In this document: positions 8,779-17,780 of the stretch, in pieces | Position numbering within the stretch: the stretch's first letter is position 1 | Layout of the letters: the number at the start of each line of letters is the position of its first letter | Assembly (NCBI RefSeq): GCF_009363155.1 | Contig: NZ_CP045302.1 | Span: forward strand, 1,673,001 to 1,737,000 | Direction of reading: 5' to 3' | Length of the DNA: 64,000 bases | Source of the DNA: Azotobacter salinestris | GTDB taxonomy: Bacteria; Pseudomonadota; Gammaproteobacteria; Pseudomonadales; Pseudomonadaceae | Translations under genes and position numbers: made by a program | Notes under the pieces: generated by a model | Database searches by the model: none | What the model was told of the DNA's origin: nothing | The model's input: only the letters and a program-made list of their open reading frames with translations

Positions 8779-9474
8779 TTACGGCTGCTGGGCGGCACCC
8801 GGCAGCGGCCGCAGGTTGATCTCCACACGGCGGTTCTGCGAACGGCCGGACTCGGTGGCATTGCTGGCCACCGGCATGTCCGGGCCGACGCCACGGGTGG
8901 AGACCCGCGCACCATTGACGCCCTGAGCGACCAGGTAGTTGGCCACGCTCTGCGCACGGCGCTGCGACAGGCTCAGGTTGTTCTGGTAGGAACCGGTGCT
9001 GTCGGTGTGACCGACGATCTCGATGCTGTTCTGGTCGTACTGCTTGAAGGAAGTCGCCAGGTCGTTCAGCGGGGTGTAGAAGTTGCTGGCGATCTCCGCC
9101 GAGCCGGTGGCGAAGGTGATGTTGCCGGGCATGATCAGCTTGATGTCGTCGCCCTGGCGCTGAACCTCGACGCCGGTGCCGGCCATCTGCTGGCGCAGCT
9201 GGGCTTCCTGCTTGTCCGCGTAGTAGCCATAGCCGGCACCGGCGGCACCGGCCACCGCCGCGCCGATCAGGGCGCCCTTGCCGCGGTTGTCGTGGTCGAT
9301 CAGCGCACCGGCAGCAGCACCGGCCAGCGCACCGAGGCCGCCGTACTTGGCGGTGCGGCTCATGCCGCTCTGCTCCCCGGTCTGGGTCTGATTCTGGTAG
9401 GGATTGTTGGAAGCGCAACCGGCCAGCAGCGCCATGGCAGTTGCGGCAATCAACAGGCGAGACGGAGTAAACAT
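8779..9474 (-). CDS. OmpA-family outer-membrane lipoprotein with glycine-zipper segment (YiaD-like)
   Basis: A 231-residue lipoprotein. The signal peptide ends in the lipobox LLAGC (C20). Residues about 45-90 are glycine/alanine-rich (GGLGALAGAAAGALIDHDNRG, GALIGAAVAGAAGAGYGYY), a glycine-zipper pattern. The C-terminal 115 residues are an OmpA-like peptidoglycan-binding domain: VGHTDSTGSYQNNLSLSQRR and SQNRRVEI supply the diaminopimelate-binding aspartate and arginine. It likely tethers the outer membrane to peptidoglycan. It resembles E. coli YiaD. Single gene followed by a terminator. Confidence 0.9.
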   Translation of the reverse strand: MFTPSRLLIAATAMALLAGCASNNPYQNQTQTGEQSGMSRTAKYGGLGALAGAAAGALIDHDNRGKGALIGAAVAGAAGAGYGYYADKQEAQLRQQMAGTGVEVQRQGDDIKLIMPGNITFATGSAEIASNFYTPLNDLATSFKQYDQNSIEIVGHTDSTGSYQNNLSLSQRRAQSVANYLVAQGVNGARVSTRGVGPDMPVASNATESGRSQNRRVEINLRPLPGAAQQP

Positions 9475-9647
9475 GCAGTACTGCTCCTCAGAGATTCATC
9501 AGCCCCTTGAAAAAGGGAGGGTGATTGGAACATGAACACGGCGGGAAATTCCCTACACAATCCGCAGGGTTCCAAAAAGGAAGTCTACCCGCTATCCACG
9601 GGGCGTGCCGTGCCTCGTCCAGGCCGAACACAGGCTGCCCGGCGCCT

Positions 9648-10289
9648 TCAGGCCCGGACGAAGGGATTCTCCCGCATCTCGTCGCCCAGGCAGGTATCGG
9701 GGCCGTGGCCGGTGACCACCGTGGCCTCCTCGTCCAGCGTGTAGAGCCGCTCCCTGATCGAGCGCTTGAGGGCAGCGGCATCGCCTCCCCACAGGTCGGT
9801 GCGGCCGACGCTGCGATGGAACAGGGTATCGCCGGCGATCAGCAGCCTGGCCTCGGCGAACCAGAAGCTCATCGAGCCGGGCGTATGTCCAGGCGTGTGC
9901 AGCGCGACGCCGCAGCCGCAGGCCAGTTCCTCGTCGTCGCTCAGCCACTGGTCGGGCGCCGGCACCGGGGTGTAGGGTACGCCGAACATGCGACACTGCA
10001 TCTCCAGGTTGTCCCAGAGGAACTGGTCGTCCTGATGCAGGTGCAGGGTCGCGCCGGTCAGCTCCTTCAACTGGCCGGCGGCGAGGAAGTGATCGAGGTG
10101 GGCATGGGTGTGGACGATGCTGACCACCTTCAGCCCGTGCCGCTGCAGGCGCGCCAGGATCAGCTCCGGGTTGCCGCCCGGATCGACGACGATGGCCTTC
10201 TTGCTGACGGGATCGCCGATGATGGTGCAGTTGCACTGCAGGGGACCGACGGGGAAGGTTTCGCGGATCAGGGCGGTGGGTGCGGTCAT
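9648..10289 (-). CDS. MBL-fold metallo-hydrolase (glyoxalase II-like, YcbL type)
   Basis: The 213-residue product is a metallo-beta-lactamase-fold hydrolase. The metal-binding motif reads THAHLDH; further ligands are GHTPGS, the aspartate in AGDTLFHRSVGR, and the final GHGPDT. Short members of this kind are related to hydroxyacylglutathione hydrolase (GloB) and E. coli YcbL; they lack the C-terminal substrate-binding domain of GloB. The exact thioester substrate is unknown. The start at 10289 is chosen because the conserved strand begins right after it and a ggag ribosome site precedes it; the frame remains open upstream but has no conserved content. Confidence 0.88.
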   Translation of the reverse strand: MTAPTALIRETFPVGPLQCNCTIIGDPVSKKAIVVDPGGNPELILARLQRHGLKVVSIVHTHAHLDHFLAAGQLKELTGATLHLHQDDQFLWDNLEMQCRMFGVPYTPVPAPDQWLSDDEELACGCGVALHTPGHTPGSMSFWFAEARLLIAGDTLFHRSVGRTDLWGGDAAALKRSIRERLYTLDEEATVVTGHGPDTCLGDEMRENPFVRA

Positions 10290-10424
10290 TGGCGGGGGCT
10301 CCGGAAGCGTCGATGCGCCATCTTGGCACACTGCGCAGCAAGTGTGCGCATCCGGACCGGGGCTCGCATAACGCACAGCGCGCCCCGGTCCGTGCGCCCC
10401 GTCTCGCAAGGGACGCAGGCGGCT

Positions 10425-11135
10425 TCAGCCATCCACTCCCGCCGTCGAGGCCAGGATGGCGGCGACCCGCTCCGGCCGGCAGTTGAGGTAGAGGGACGAG
10501 GCCAGCCACTTCTGGTCGGGATAGTAGGAAAACATGAACTGCCCGCCCTTGAGACTGTCGACCACCATGCGCGCCACTTCCGGGCGCACCGCCGGGCAGC
10601 CGTGGCTGCGCCCGAGGCGGCCTTCGCGGGCGATCCAGGTCGGGCTCACGTAGTGGGCGGCATGGATGACGATGGCCCGCTCGCGCGCCCGGTCGTTGAT
10701 GCCCGGCTCCAGACCGTCCATGCGCAGCGAGTAGCCGTGCTGCCCCTCGTAGCTTTCCTGGGTGCGGAACAGGCCGATGCTCGACTGATGGCTGCCCTCG
10801 ATGTTGGAGAAGCGCGTGGCGTAGTTCTCGCCGGACTTCTGCCCATGGGCGACGAAGTCTTCCAGCAGCAGCCGCCTGCGCTCCAGATCGAAGATCCACA
10901 GGCGGCGCTGGGACGACGGCAGGGAGAAGTCGATCACCGCCAGACGCTGGGCCGGCGCCGAACCATTGTTGATGGCGCACTGCATGGCCGCCAGGGCGCT
11001 GTCGAGCACCTTGCGGTTCAGTTTCGGAGCAGCTCTGGACAGGCTGTCGAGCAGGGAATGGGGGGCCGGTGCCGCGTGGACGGATACGGCGAAGCCCGCC
11101 ACCGCCAGAATGAGCAGCCGGAAGAGAGTGGACAT
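10425..11135 (-). CDS. Murein L,D-transpeptidase catalytic-domain family protein (YkuD_2 type), exported
   Basis: A 236-residue protein with an N-terminal signal peptide (LFRLLILAVAGFAVSVHA). The rest is a compact YkuD_2-like catalytic domain: VIDFSLPSSQRRLWIFD near the start, HGQKSG, and the active-site block HAAHYV then GRSHGCPAVRPE with the catalytic cysteine preceded by SHG. L,D-transpeptidases cross-link peptidoglycan stems or anchor lipoproteins in the periplasm. The start at 11135 directly precedes the signal peptide. It lies divergent to a second, larger L,D-transpeptidase; the region between them presumably holds both promoters. Confidence 0.88.
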   Translation of the reverse strand: MSTLFRLLILAVAGFAVSVHAAPAPHSLLDSLSRAAPKLNRKVLDSALAAMQCAINNGSAPAQRLAVIDFSLPSSQRRLWIFDLERRRLLLEDFVAHGQKSGENYATRFSNIEGSHQSSIGLFRTQESYEGQHGYSLRMDGLEPGINDRARERAIVIHAAHYVSPTWIAREGRLGRSHGCPAVRPEVARMVVDSLKGGQFMFSYYPDQKWLASSLYLNCRPERVAAILASTAGVDG

Positions 11136-11282
11136 GAAAAACGCGCCTCGTCTGGGTTGGGTGGCGCACGATCGGAACGCCCTTTGCCCCGCCGGGCAAT
11201 TGGGTTGATCATGGATGCCACATGATTGCAGTCTAGCCGGCAACCTGCGATCCGAATGTCCTGCAGGCTTGGGAGCCAGCCA

Positions 11283-12932
11283 TTGTATAAAAAGTGCACA
11301 GCCCTGTTAACCACTCTGCTCCTGGCAGCCCAGCTCGCCCAGGCCGCCCCGGACACCCCGGGCATCCCGCTGCCGGGCGACGAGGCGCTCCACCAGCAGC
11401 TGGCGCAGCCATCGCTCGGCTGCGTCTCTCCGGCCGTCGAACTCGACGCCTTCGCCCTGGAGGCGCTGTCGGCCTTCTATCGCCAGCTCGGCTACCAGCG
11501 CGTCTGGGCGGTCGACGCCCGCCTGGAAAAGCTGCTCGGGCAGCTCGCCCAACTGGTCGACGACGGCCTGGAGCCGGCCAACTACCAGCTCGCCAGCCTA
11601 CGCCGACTGGCCGGCAGCCCGGCCAGCCATCCCAAGAGCAGCGCCTGCACCGACGTCCTGGCCACCCACGCCTACCTGCAAGCCTTGCGCCATCTCGCCT
11701 ATGGCCAGCTGGACCAGGCCCGGGTCGAGCCGCTCTGGCGCTCGCCGAACAGCCGCGCACCGGCATCGCCCACCCTGTTTCCTGCCGTTGCCGTGACCCA
11801 GCTGGACGATCTGCCCGCCGCCTTCGCCGCGGCCCGTCCGGACTTCGAACCCTACCGGGCGCTGCGCCACGCCTACGCGGAGCTGCGCCGCAATCCGTCG
11901 CGCAGCTGGCGGCGCGTGCCGGAAGGCGACCTGCTGCGCCCAGGCATGACGGACGAGCGCGTGCCATTGCTCGAACAGCGCCTGACCGCCGAAGGCTATC
12001 TGACCGAGCCGGCCCGCCCCGGCAGCGACCGCCAACGCTACACGCCGCAGCTGGTGGAGGCCGTGAAGCGCTTCCAGGCCCGGCATTTCCTCGACGACGA
12101 CGGCGTCGTCGGCCCGGCCACCCTGGCGGAACTGAACGTCACGCCCGCCGAGCGTCAGGAACAGGTCCGCGCCAACCTCGAGCGCTTCCGCTGGCTCGCC
12201 CGGGAGATGGAGCCGACCCTGCTGCTGGTGGATGTCGCCGGTGCCCAGCTGACCCTATTCCGCGACCAACAGCCACGCTGGCAGACGCGCACCCAGGTCG
12301 GGCGCCCTGCCCGGCCCACGCCGCTGCTCAAGTCGCAGGTCACCCACCTGACCCTGAATCCGACCTGGACCATACCGCCGACCATCCTGCGCGAGGACAA
12401 GCTGCCGCAGATCCAGCGCAACATCGGCTTTCTGGCCAGCCAGAACCTCAAGGTGATCGACTACCAGGGCAACGAGGTCAACCCGCACAGCGTCGACTGG
12501 CACAACCCCAGCGGCATCATGCTTCGCCAGGACCCCGGCCCGCACAACCCGCTCGGGCGGATCGCCATCCGCTTTCCCAACCCCTTCGCCGTGTACCTGC
12601 ACGACACGCCGAGCCAGCACCTGTTCGCCAAGGAGACGCGCACCCTGAGCTCCGGTTGCGTCCGTGTGGAACGGGCGATGCAACTCACCGACCTGCTGCT
12701 GGAGGGCGCCAATCCGGCCGAGCGCCAGCGTTTCGAGGAAATCCTCGCCAGCGGCAAGACTCGCAACCTGAACCTGCCCCGGCCGGTGCCGATCCTGCTG
12801 GCCTACTGGACCGCCCAGGTCGACGACGGCGGCCAGCTGACCTTTCGCCCGGACATCTACGGGTACGACGCGAAGATCATCGCCGCGCTGAAGGCCCCCG
12901 CGCTGGGCGGCGAGCATCCGCCTGCCGGCTAG
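11283..12932 (+). CDS. L,D-transpeptidase of the YcbB/LdtD family
   Basis: About 549 residues. A signal peptide (KKCTALLTTLLLAAQLAQA) is followed by an N-terminal scaffold domain (about 40-230), a peptidoglycan-binding domain (about 235-290; VPLLEQRLTAEGYL, VEAVKRFQARH, DGVVGPATLAELN) and a YkuD catalytic domain (about 310-480). The last has the active-site segment YLHDTPSQHLF and LSSGCVRVERA with the catalytic cysteine. These periplasmic enzymes make 3-3 cross-links in peptidoglycan. The likely start is TTG at 11283, which has gggag seven bases upstream and begins the signal peptide; ATG at 11256 in the same frame is the alternative. Its stop overlaps the convergent DUF1302 gene by 4 bp. Confidence 0.92.
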   Translation: MYKKCTALLTTLLLAAQLAQAAPDTPGIPLPGDEALHQQLAQPSLGCVSPAVELDAFALEALSAFYRQLGYQRVWAVDARLEKLLGQLAQLVDDGLEPANYQLASLRRLAGSPASHPKSSACTDVLATHAYLQALRHLAYGQLDQARVEPLWRSPNSRAPASPTLFPAVAVTQLDDLPAAFAAARPDFEPYRALRHAYAELRRNPSRSWRRVPEGDLLRPGMTDERVPLLEQRLTAEGYLTEPARPGSDRQRYTPQLVEAVKRFQARHFLDDDGVVGPATLAELNVTPAERQEQVRANLERFRWLAREMEPTLLLVDVAGAQLTLFRDQQPRWQTRTQVGRPARPTPLLKSQVTHLTLNPTWTIPPTILREDKLPQIQRNIGFLASQNLKVIDYQGNEVNPHSVDWHNPSGIMLRQDPGPHNPLGRIAIRFPNPFAVYLHDTPSQHLFAKETRTLSSGCVRVERAMQLTDLLLEGANPAERQRFEEILASGKTRNLNLPRPVPILLAYWTAQVDDGGQLTFRPDIYGYDAKIIAALKAPALGGEHPPAG

Positions 12933-14755
12933 AAGCGCACGCCGAGGCTCAGCAGCAGGTAGTCGCGATCCACCTGGGTGCTGTACTCGCCGCCGAAGAA
13001 GTCGGTATAGGACAGCCCGGCGCTGTAGGTGTCGAGGTAGTCGACATCCAGGTTGAGGCCGAGCGCCTTGCGGCCCTCCACGAAATTGCCCTCCGGACCG
13101 GGGGAATAGCCGTCCACGTCGTGGGACCAGGCGATCCCCGGCTCGAGGTCCAGGCCCGGCAGGACGTCGCGGTACGCCCAGGTCGCCCGCAGCCGGTAGC
13201 CCCAGGAGTCGCGGGTGGTGAAGCCGTCGCTCTCGCAGTAGCGACCGAGGTTCTTCTGCGAGCGGCCGGCCAGGGTGGCGGTGTTCTGCGCCTGGCAGGC
13301 GCCGTCCGGCAGGGGGCCGGCGCCGAACACCGGGTCGCGGCCGTAACGCAGCTTGTCCGCCCCCTCCAGACCGCCGACGTGGGTCCAGCCGACCTCCCCT
13401 TCCAGGGTCAGGCGACTGGCACCCATCACCGCATCGAGTTCCTGGGTGAAGCCGGTCTGCAGCTGGATGATCTCCTTGCGCCGGTAGCCGCGGATCTCCT
13501 GGCCCGGGCGTGCCTGCTGGAGCGCCGCGCTGGGGTCCAGCGGAGTCAGGGTGGCACCGAGAAGATCGTTGATGTTGAGCTGCACCGGGGCGTTCGGCCG
13601 GTAGCTCAACTCGCCGCGCCAGCGGGTTCCGATCGGCAGCGTGGTAGCGAAGCTCAGGCCGAACAGGCGGATGTCTTCGGGGTATTCAACGAAGTAGCGC
13701 GCATTGCCGGCCGCCGCCAGCGGCAGCAGCGCCGGCGGCAGGTTCGCGGCGAATGCCGCCGGGCCGGCGGCGCCGGTGCTGAAGATCGCCGCGCGGCTGT
13801 GATAGTTCATGAAGTAGGCGCCGAACTCGGTGTCCAGCGGCACGGCGAAATAGCGCAGGGCGATCCCCCACTGGCCGCCGTCGCGGGCATTGCGGTCGCC
13901 GCCGCGGCGCACCAGCACGCCTTCGTCGGGTGCAGTCCAGGCGACGCCCTCGGCCTCGAGCGCGGCGATGTCGGCGGCGCTCAGGGCGCCAGCCCGGCTG
14001 AGCATCGCCAGGTTGCGGTCGCAGCCGTCGGCCAGCATGTCCGCCTGGGAAAAGAAGGTGCCGCAGTTGTCGCTCAGGCTCTGGTCCCAGGCCAGTTGGT
14101 AGAAGGCCTCTACCGTGAAGGCATCGTTCAGGCTCTGGGCGAGGTGCAGCAGGGCGACCGGCAGCCGCCCCTCGCGGACCTCGGCGACGGAGCGGTGGAA
14201 GGTCTGCGCATCCAGAGGATTGATCGCATCGATGCCGCCCTGCAGGAACAGGCCCTCGCCCCAGTTCACCACCTGCCGGCCGAGGCGCAGCGAACCCGGC
14301 AGATCGCCGACGAGGTAGTTGCGGTAGACGAAGGCATCGAGCAGCCGGGCACCCGAGGCGCGCACGCCCTCCTTGCGGTTGCCGTCGTCGATGTCCTTGA
14401 ACAGTCGCTGCTCGTCCTTCAGCTCGACGTCGTACCAGTAGTCGCCGCGCAGGAAAATGCCGCTATCGCCGCGCTTGAGCTCCAGACCGTGCACGCCGCG
14501 CAGGCGCTTGGCGAAGGTTTCGCCGCGCTTGAAGTTGCGCCGGCCGTCGTCGGAGATCGGCGACAGACCACGTCCACCGTCGGCGCCGATCAGGTCCTTG
14601 TCCGTCCTGGCCGTCGACCAGGCCGTCTCCAGCGTCAGGCTGGAATCGAGCTGCCCCTCGATCGGGCCGATATTGAAGCTCACGGCGCCGGCCGGCGCCG
14701 CCAGCGAGACGACGAAGACGGCGGCCATGCACCGGAGGACGGGAAAGGATGGCAT
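12929..14755 (-). CDS. DUF1302-family outer-membrane protein
   Basis: A 608-residue exported protein. The signal peptide (CMAAVFVVSLAAPAGA) is followed by NIGPIEGQLDSSLTLETAWS, the conserved DUF1302 opening, and by alternating beta strands to the C-terminus, which ends in an aromatic residue (LLSLGVRF) as expected of an outer-membrane beta-barrel recognised by BAM. Motifs include LRLGRQVVNWGEG and YFMNYHSR. In Pseudomonas the DUF1302 gene usually sits beside a DUF1329 lipoprotein gene; that partner is absent here. Function is undetermined; export of surface compounds has been proposed for relatives. Well-sized for the family. Confidence 0.87.
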   Translation of the reverse strand: MPSFPVLRCMAAVFVVSLAAPAGAVSFNIGPIEGQLDSSLTLETAWSTARTDKDLIGADGGRGLSPISDDGRRNFKRGETFAKRLRGVHGLELKRGDSGIFLRGDYWYDVELKDEQRLFKDIDDGNRKEGVRASGARLLDAFVYRNYLVGDLPGSLRLGRQVVNWGEGLFLQGGIDAINPLDAQTFHRSVAEVREGRLPVALLHLAQSLNDAFTVEAFYQLAWDQSLSDNCGTFFSQADMLADGCDRNLAMLSRAGALSAADIAALEAEGVAWTAPDEGVLVRRGGDRNARDGGQWGIALRYFAVPLDTEFGAYFMNYHSRAAIFSTGAAGPAAFAANLPPALLPLAAAGNARYFVEYPEDIRLFGLSFATTLPIGTRWRGELSYRPNAPVQLNINDLLGATLTPLDPSAALQQARPGQEIRGYRRKEIIQLQTGFTQELDAVMGASRLTLEGEVGWTHVGGLEGADKLRYGRDPVFGAGPLPDGACQAQNTATLAGRSQKNLGRYCESDGFTTRDSWGYRLRATWAYRDVLPGLDLEPGIAWSHDVDGYSPGPEGNFVEGRKALGLNLDVDYLDTYSAGLSYTDFFGGEYSTQVDRDYLLLSLGVRF

Positions 14756-14900
14756 CGAGGCAACTCCAGGGAGCGGCAGGCAAAGCGCCTATTGTCCCTG
14801 CCTCCCCCGGGCTGCCGCCAGCCCGAAGCGCCCTTCGCGCCGAACGGAGCCCTCTGTTAGGCTCCCCGCTTGCCCCACTCCCCCAGCCAAGGAAACTTCG

Positions 14901-15863
14901 ATGAACGCACGTCGCGCCGTATTTCTCGACCATGCTTCTCTCGATCTCGGCGATCTCGATCTCGCCCCGCTGCGCCAGGCCTTCGACGAACTCGTGCTGC
15001 ACGACGCCAGCAGCGCCGGCGAGGCAGCCGGGCGGCTGCGCGGCGCGCAGGTGGCAATCGCCAACAAGGTACCGCTCGGCGCGGAAACCTTCGCCACCTG
15101 CCCCGACCTGAAGCTGGTGCTGGTCGCCGCCACCGGCACCAACAACGTCGACCTCGCCGCCGCCCGGGCGCATGGCGTGGCGGTGTGCAACTGCCAGGGC
15201 TACGGCACGCCCTCGGTGGCCCAGCACACCCTGATGCTGCTGCTCGCCCTGGCCACCCGCCTGCCCGACTACCAGGCGGCGATCCGCGCCGGGCGCTGGC
15301 AGCAGGCGACGCAGTTCTGCCTGCTGGACTTCCCCATCGTCGAGCTGGAAGGCAAGACCCTCTGCCTGCTCGGCCACGGCGAACTGGGCAGCGCCGTCGC
15401 CCGGCTGGCCGAAGCCTTCGGCATGCGCGTGCTGCTCGGTCAGCTGCCAGGCCGCCCCGAGCGCGCCGACCGCCTGCCGCTGGCCGAACTGCTGCCGCAG
15501 GTCGATGCCCTGACCCTGCACTGTCCGCTGACCGAGCAGACCCGCAACCTGATCGGCGCCGAGCAGCTGCAGGCGATGAAGCCCGGCGCCTTCCTGATCA
15601 ACACCGGCCGCGGCGGACTGGTCGACGAACAGGCGCTGGCCGATGCCCTGCGCCACGGCCAGCTGGGCGGCGCAGCCTGCGACGTGCTCAGCGAGGAGCC
15701 GCCGCGCCACGGCAATCCGCTGCTGGCGCCGGACATCCCGCGGCTGATCCTCACCCCGCACAGCGCCTGGGGCAGCCGCGAGGCGCGCCAGCGCATCGTC
15801 GGCCAGTTGGCGGAAAACGCCCTGGCCTATTTTGCCGGCACGCCGAAGCGCCGGGTCGCCTGA
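14901..15863 (+). CDS. D-2-hydroxyacid dehydrogenase (glycerate/hydroxypyruvate type)
   Basis: The 320-residue product is an NAD(P)-dependent D-isomer-specific 2-hydroxyacid dehydrogenase. The Rossmann motif is LLGHGELGSAVA near residue 155. The catalytic triad is visible as R in NTGRGGLVDE, E in DVLSEEPP and H in LTPHSAWGS. The N-terminal part (VAIANKVPLGAETFATCPDLK, VAATGTNNVD) resembles hydroxypyruvate reductase/glycerate dehydrogenase (HprA). Other 2-keto acids are possible substrates. The start at 14901 follows aaggaaacttcg; the long upstream extension of the frame overlaps the divergent DUF1302 gene and is not real. A hairpin with a T tract follows the stop. Confidence 0.9.
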   Translation: MNARRAVFLDHASLDLGDLDLAPLRQAFDELVLHDASSAGEAAGRLRGAQVAIANKVPLGAETFATCPDLKLVLVAATGTNNVDLAAARAHGVAVCNCQGYGTPSVAQHTLMLLLALATRLPDYQAAIRAGRWQQATQFCLLDFPIVELEGKTLCLLGHGELGSAVARLAEAFGMRVLLGQLPGRPERADRLPLAELLPQVDALTLHCPLTEQTRNLIGAEQLQAMKPGAFLINTGRGGLVDEQALADALRHGQLGGAACDVLSEEPPRHGNPLLAPDIPRLILTPHSAWGSREARQRIVGQLAENALAYFAGTPKRRVA

Positions 15864-15869
15864 GTCGCC

Positions 15870-15897
15870 AGCCCCTCTGCTAAGCTGCGGGCTTTTT
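15870..15897 (+). terminator. Possible weak terminator or attenuator between the dehydrogenase gene and rsmC
   Basis: A short stem (agccc at 15870-15874 with gggct at 15889-15893) closes a 14-base loop and is followed by five T. It sits seven bases past the dehydrogenase stop and just before the ribosome site of rsmC (gagg, ATG 15911). The loop is large, so activity is uncertain. Confidence 0.4.
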
Positions 15898-15910
15898 CCG
15901 AGGATGTTCC

Positions 15911-16912
15911 ATGGACCCGCGTAGCGAAGTGCTGTTGCGCCAGGCCGCGCTGTTCGGCGGCGATCTGCTGCTGGCCGGCCTGCCCGCCGACGACCTGCTC
16001 GGCCGGTTGCCTGCCGCCCACGGCTGGAGCTGGCACGCCGGGGAGCATGCCGCCCTGACCGCGCGCTTCGCCGGCCGCTGCCAGTTCGGTACCGCCCCCG
16101 GCGAGCGGCCCTTCGCCGCCGCCGTACTGTTCCTGCCCAAGTCCACCGAGCTGGCCCGCTACCTGCTCGACGCTCTCGCCGCCCGTCTGCCCGGCGCCGA
16201 GCTGTACCTGGTGGGGGAAAAGCGCGGCGGCATCGAGAGCGCCGCCCGCCAGCTGCAGGCCTTCGGCCAGCCGCGCAAGCTGGACAGCGCCCGCCACTGC
16301 CAGCTGTGGCAAGTGACGGTGGAACAGGCGCCGCCGCCTCCCGTGCAGGAGGAGCTCGCCCAGCGCTACCGGCTCGAGCTGGCCGACGGTGCGCTCGAGG
16401 TGGTCAGCCTGCCCGGGGTGTTCAGCCACGGCCGCCTCGACCGCGGCAGCGCCCTGCTCCTCGAGCACCTCGACGGGCTGCCGCCGGGGGATTTGCTTGA
16501 CTTCGGCTGCGGCGCCGGCGTGCTCGGCGCGGCGCTCAAGCGGCGCTATCCGCAGAGCCGGGTGAGCCTGCTGGACGTGGACGCCTTCGCCCTGGCCAGC
16601 AGCCGCCTGACCCTGGCGGCCAACGGCCTGGAAGCGGAGCTGATCGCCGGCGGCGGCATCCAGGCCGCCCCTGGCGAACTGGCGGCGATCGTCAGCAACC
16701 CGCCCTTCCACCAGGGCGTGCACACCGACTACCAGGCCACCGAGACGCTGCTGCGCGAAGCCGCCCGGCACCTGCGTCCCGGCGGCGAGCTGCGCCTGGT
16801 CGCCAACAGCTTCCTCAAGTATCCGCCGCTGATCGAGCGCCACCTCGGCCCCTGCCAGGTACTGGCCGAGGCCCACGGCTTTCGTGTCTACCGCGCCGGA
16901 CGGGAGCGCTGA
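15911..16912 (+). CDS. rsmC: 16S rRNA (guanine-N2) methyltransferase RsmC
   Basis: The 333-residue product has the duplicated layout of RsmC: a degenerate N-terminal methyltransferase-like half (residues 1-165) and an active C-terminal half. The latter carries the SAM-binding [15 protein letters not shown] and the N2-guanine catalytic tetrapeptide in VSNPPFHQG. It methylates G1207 (E. coli numbering) of 16S rRNA in the 30S subunit. RlmG is the nearest alternative but is longer and has a different N-terminal half. The ATG at 15911 has a gagg ribosome site. It is followed by a manganese-riboswitch leader belonging to the next gene. Confidence 0.9.
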   Translation: MDPRSEVLLRQAALFGGDLLLAGLPADDLLGRLPAAHGWSWHAGEHAALTARFAGRCQFGTAPGERPFAAAVLFLPKSTELARYLLDALAARLPGAELYLVGEKRGGIESAARQLQAFGQPRKLDSARHCQLWQVTVEQAPPPPVQEELAQRYRLELADGALEVVSLPGVFSHGRLDRGSALLLEHLDGLPPGDLLDFGCGAGVLGAALKRRYPQSRVSLLDVDAFALASSRLTLAANGLEAELIAGGGIQAAPGELAAIVSNPPFHQGVHTDYQATETLLREAARHLRPGGELRLVANSFLKYPPLIERHLGPCQVLAEAHGFRVYRAGRER

Positions 16913-16932
16913 ACTTGCCCGCCGCCCGCCGC

Positions 16933-17120
16933 TTCGGCACAATGCCCGCCGTCCTGGGGGAGTAGTCTCCCGCGAGCAGCCGCTCGCCCGGCACCCGTCA
17001 ACATACTTGGCCTGCAGGCCATGGCGAGTGCGACCTCGGCCCCATGCAGGCCGCAGGGTTTGACAAGACCCATGACACGCACACCTCACCCGGGGCGGGG
17101 AGGCGTGCGTGTCATGGAAA
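16933..17120 (+). promoter_or_regulatory. yybP-ykoY-type (Mn2+) riboswitch, copy 1
   Basis: The leader of the first GDT1-family gene holds both conserved loops of the yybP-ykoY family: GGGGGAGTAG at 16956-16965 and CCCGTCAACATACTTGG at 16994-17010. The pairing regions around them are GC-rich. In known members these loops meet to coordinate Mn2+, and the RNA switches on Mn exporters. A perfect 13-bp inverted repeat (17070-17082 with 17105-17117) follows, before the ribosome site cagga at 17141; this hairpin is the likely expression platform and probably controls translation or termination. Association with a TMEM165/GDT1 gene is a standard context for this riboswitch. Ends are approximate. Confidence 0.88.
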
Positions 17121-17151
17121 AGTTGTCGACCCGCCCCCTGCAGGAAATTCA

Positions 17152-17733
17152 ATGGAATCTCTTTTCGTCCCCACCCTGATCGTTGCCCTGGCCGAAATCG
17201 GCGACAAGACGCAACTGCTCGCCCTGCTCCTCGCCGCCCGCTTTCGCCAGCCCTGGCCGATCATCTGGGGCATCGTCGTCGCCACCCTGGCCAACCACTT
17301 CGCCGCCGGCGCGGTCGGCAACTGGGTCGCCGGCTTCTTCTCGCCCGCCACGCTGAGCGCCATCCTCGCCGCCGCCTTCGCCGCCGTGGCGGTCTGGACG
17401 CTGATCCCGGACAAGCTGGACGAGGACGAGGAGTCCGGCCTCAAGCGCTACGGCCCCTTCCTCACCACCCTGATCGCCTTCTTCCTCGCCGAGATGGGCG
17501 ACAAGACGCAGATCGCCACGGTGATGCTCGCCGCGCAGTATCCGCACTTCGTCCTGGTGGTGATCGGTACCACGCTGGGCATGCTGATCGCCAACGTGCC
17601 GGTGGTGCTGGCCGGCAACTTCGCCGCCGACCGCCTGCCGCTGACCCTGATCCGCCGCATCGCCGCTGCCGGCTTCGCCGCCCTGGCCGTCTATACCGGC
17701 TACCAGGCGATGCAGCTGGCCGGCTGGCTGTAG
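17152..17733 (+). CDS. TMEM165/GDT1-family (UPF0016) manganese exporter, paralogue 1
   Basis: A 193-residue inner-membrane protein with about six transmembrane helices arranged as two homologous halves. Both halves carry the family signature E-x-G-D-K-T: LAEIGDKTQLL near residue 15 and LAEMGDKTQIA near residue 115. An acidic linker (DKLDEDEESGLKRYGPF) joins the halves. The family exports Mn2+ (MneA-type) or exchanges Ca2+/Mn2+ for protons. Control by the upstream Mn riboswitch supports a manganese role. A near-identical gene follows in tandem (second paralogue). The start MESLF is shared by both copies and lies behind cagga. Confidence 0.93.
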   Translation: MESLFVPTLIVALAEIGDKTQLLALLLAARFRQPWPIIWGIVVATLANHFAAGAVGNWVAGFFSPATLSAILAAAFAAVAVWTLIPDKLDEDEESGLKRYGPFLTTLIAFFLAEMGDKTQIATVMLAAQYPHFVLVVIGTTLGMLIANVPVVLAGNFAADRLPLTLIRRIAAAGFAALAVYTGYQAMQLAGWL

Positions 17734-17780
17734 GTCCCTTGCCCGGGCAGGGCCGCGCTTGCCCGGCGCGCCCCCCTTGG

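Noticed and set aside
6851-9418. An 855-codon minus-strand frame opposite pta
   Set aside because: Antisense shadow of pta; no start signal or recognisable domain.
11294-14860. A 1188-codon plus-strand open frame
   Set aside because: It runs out of frame through the L,D-transpeptidase gene and antisense through the DUF1302 gene; arginine/proline-rich nonsense composition.
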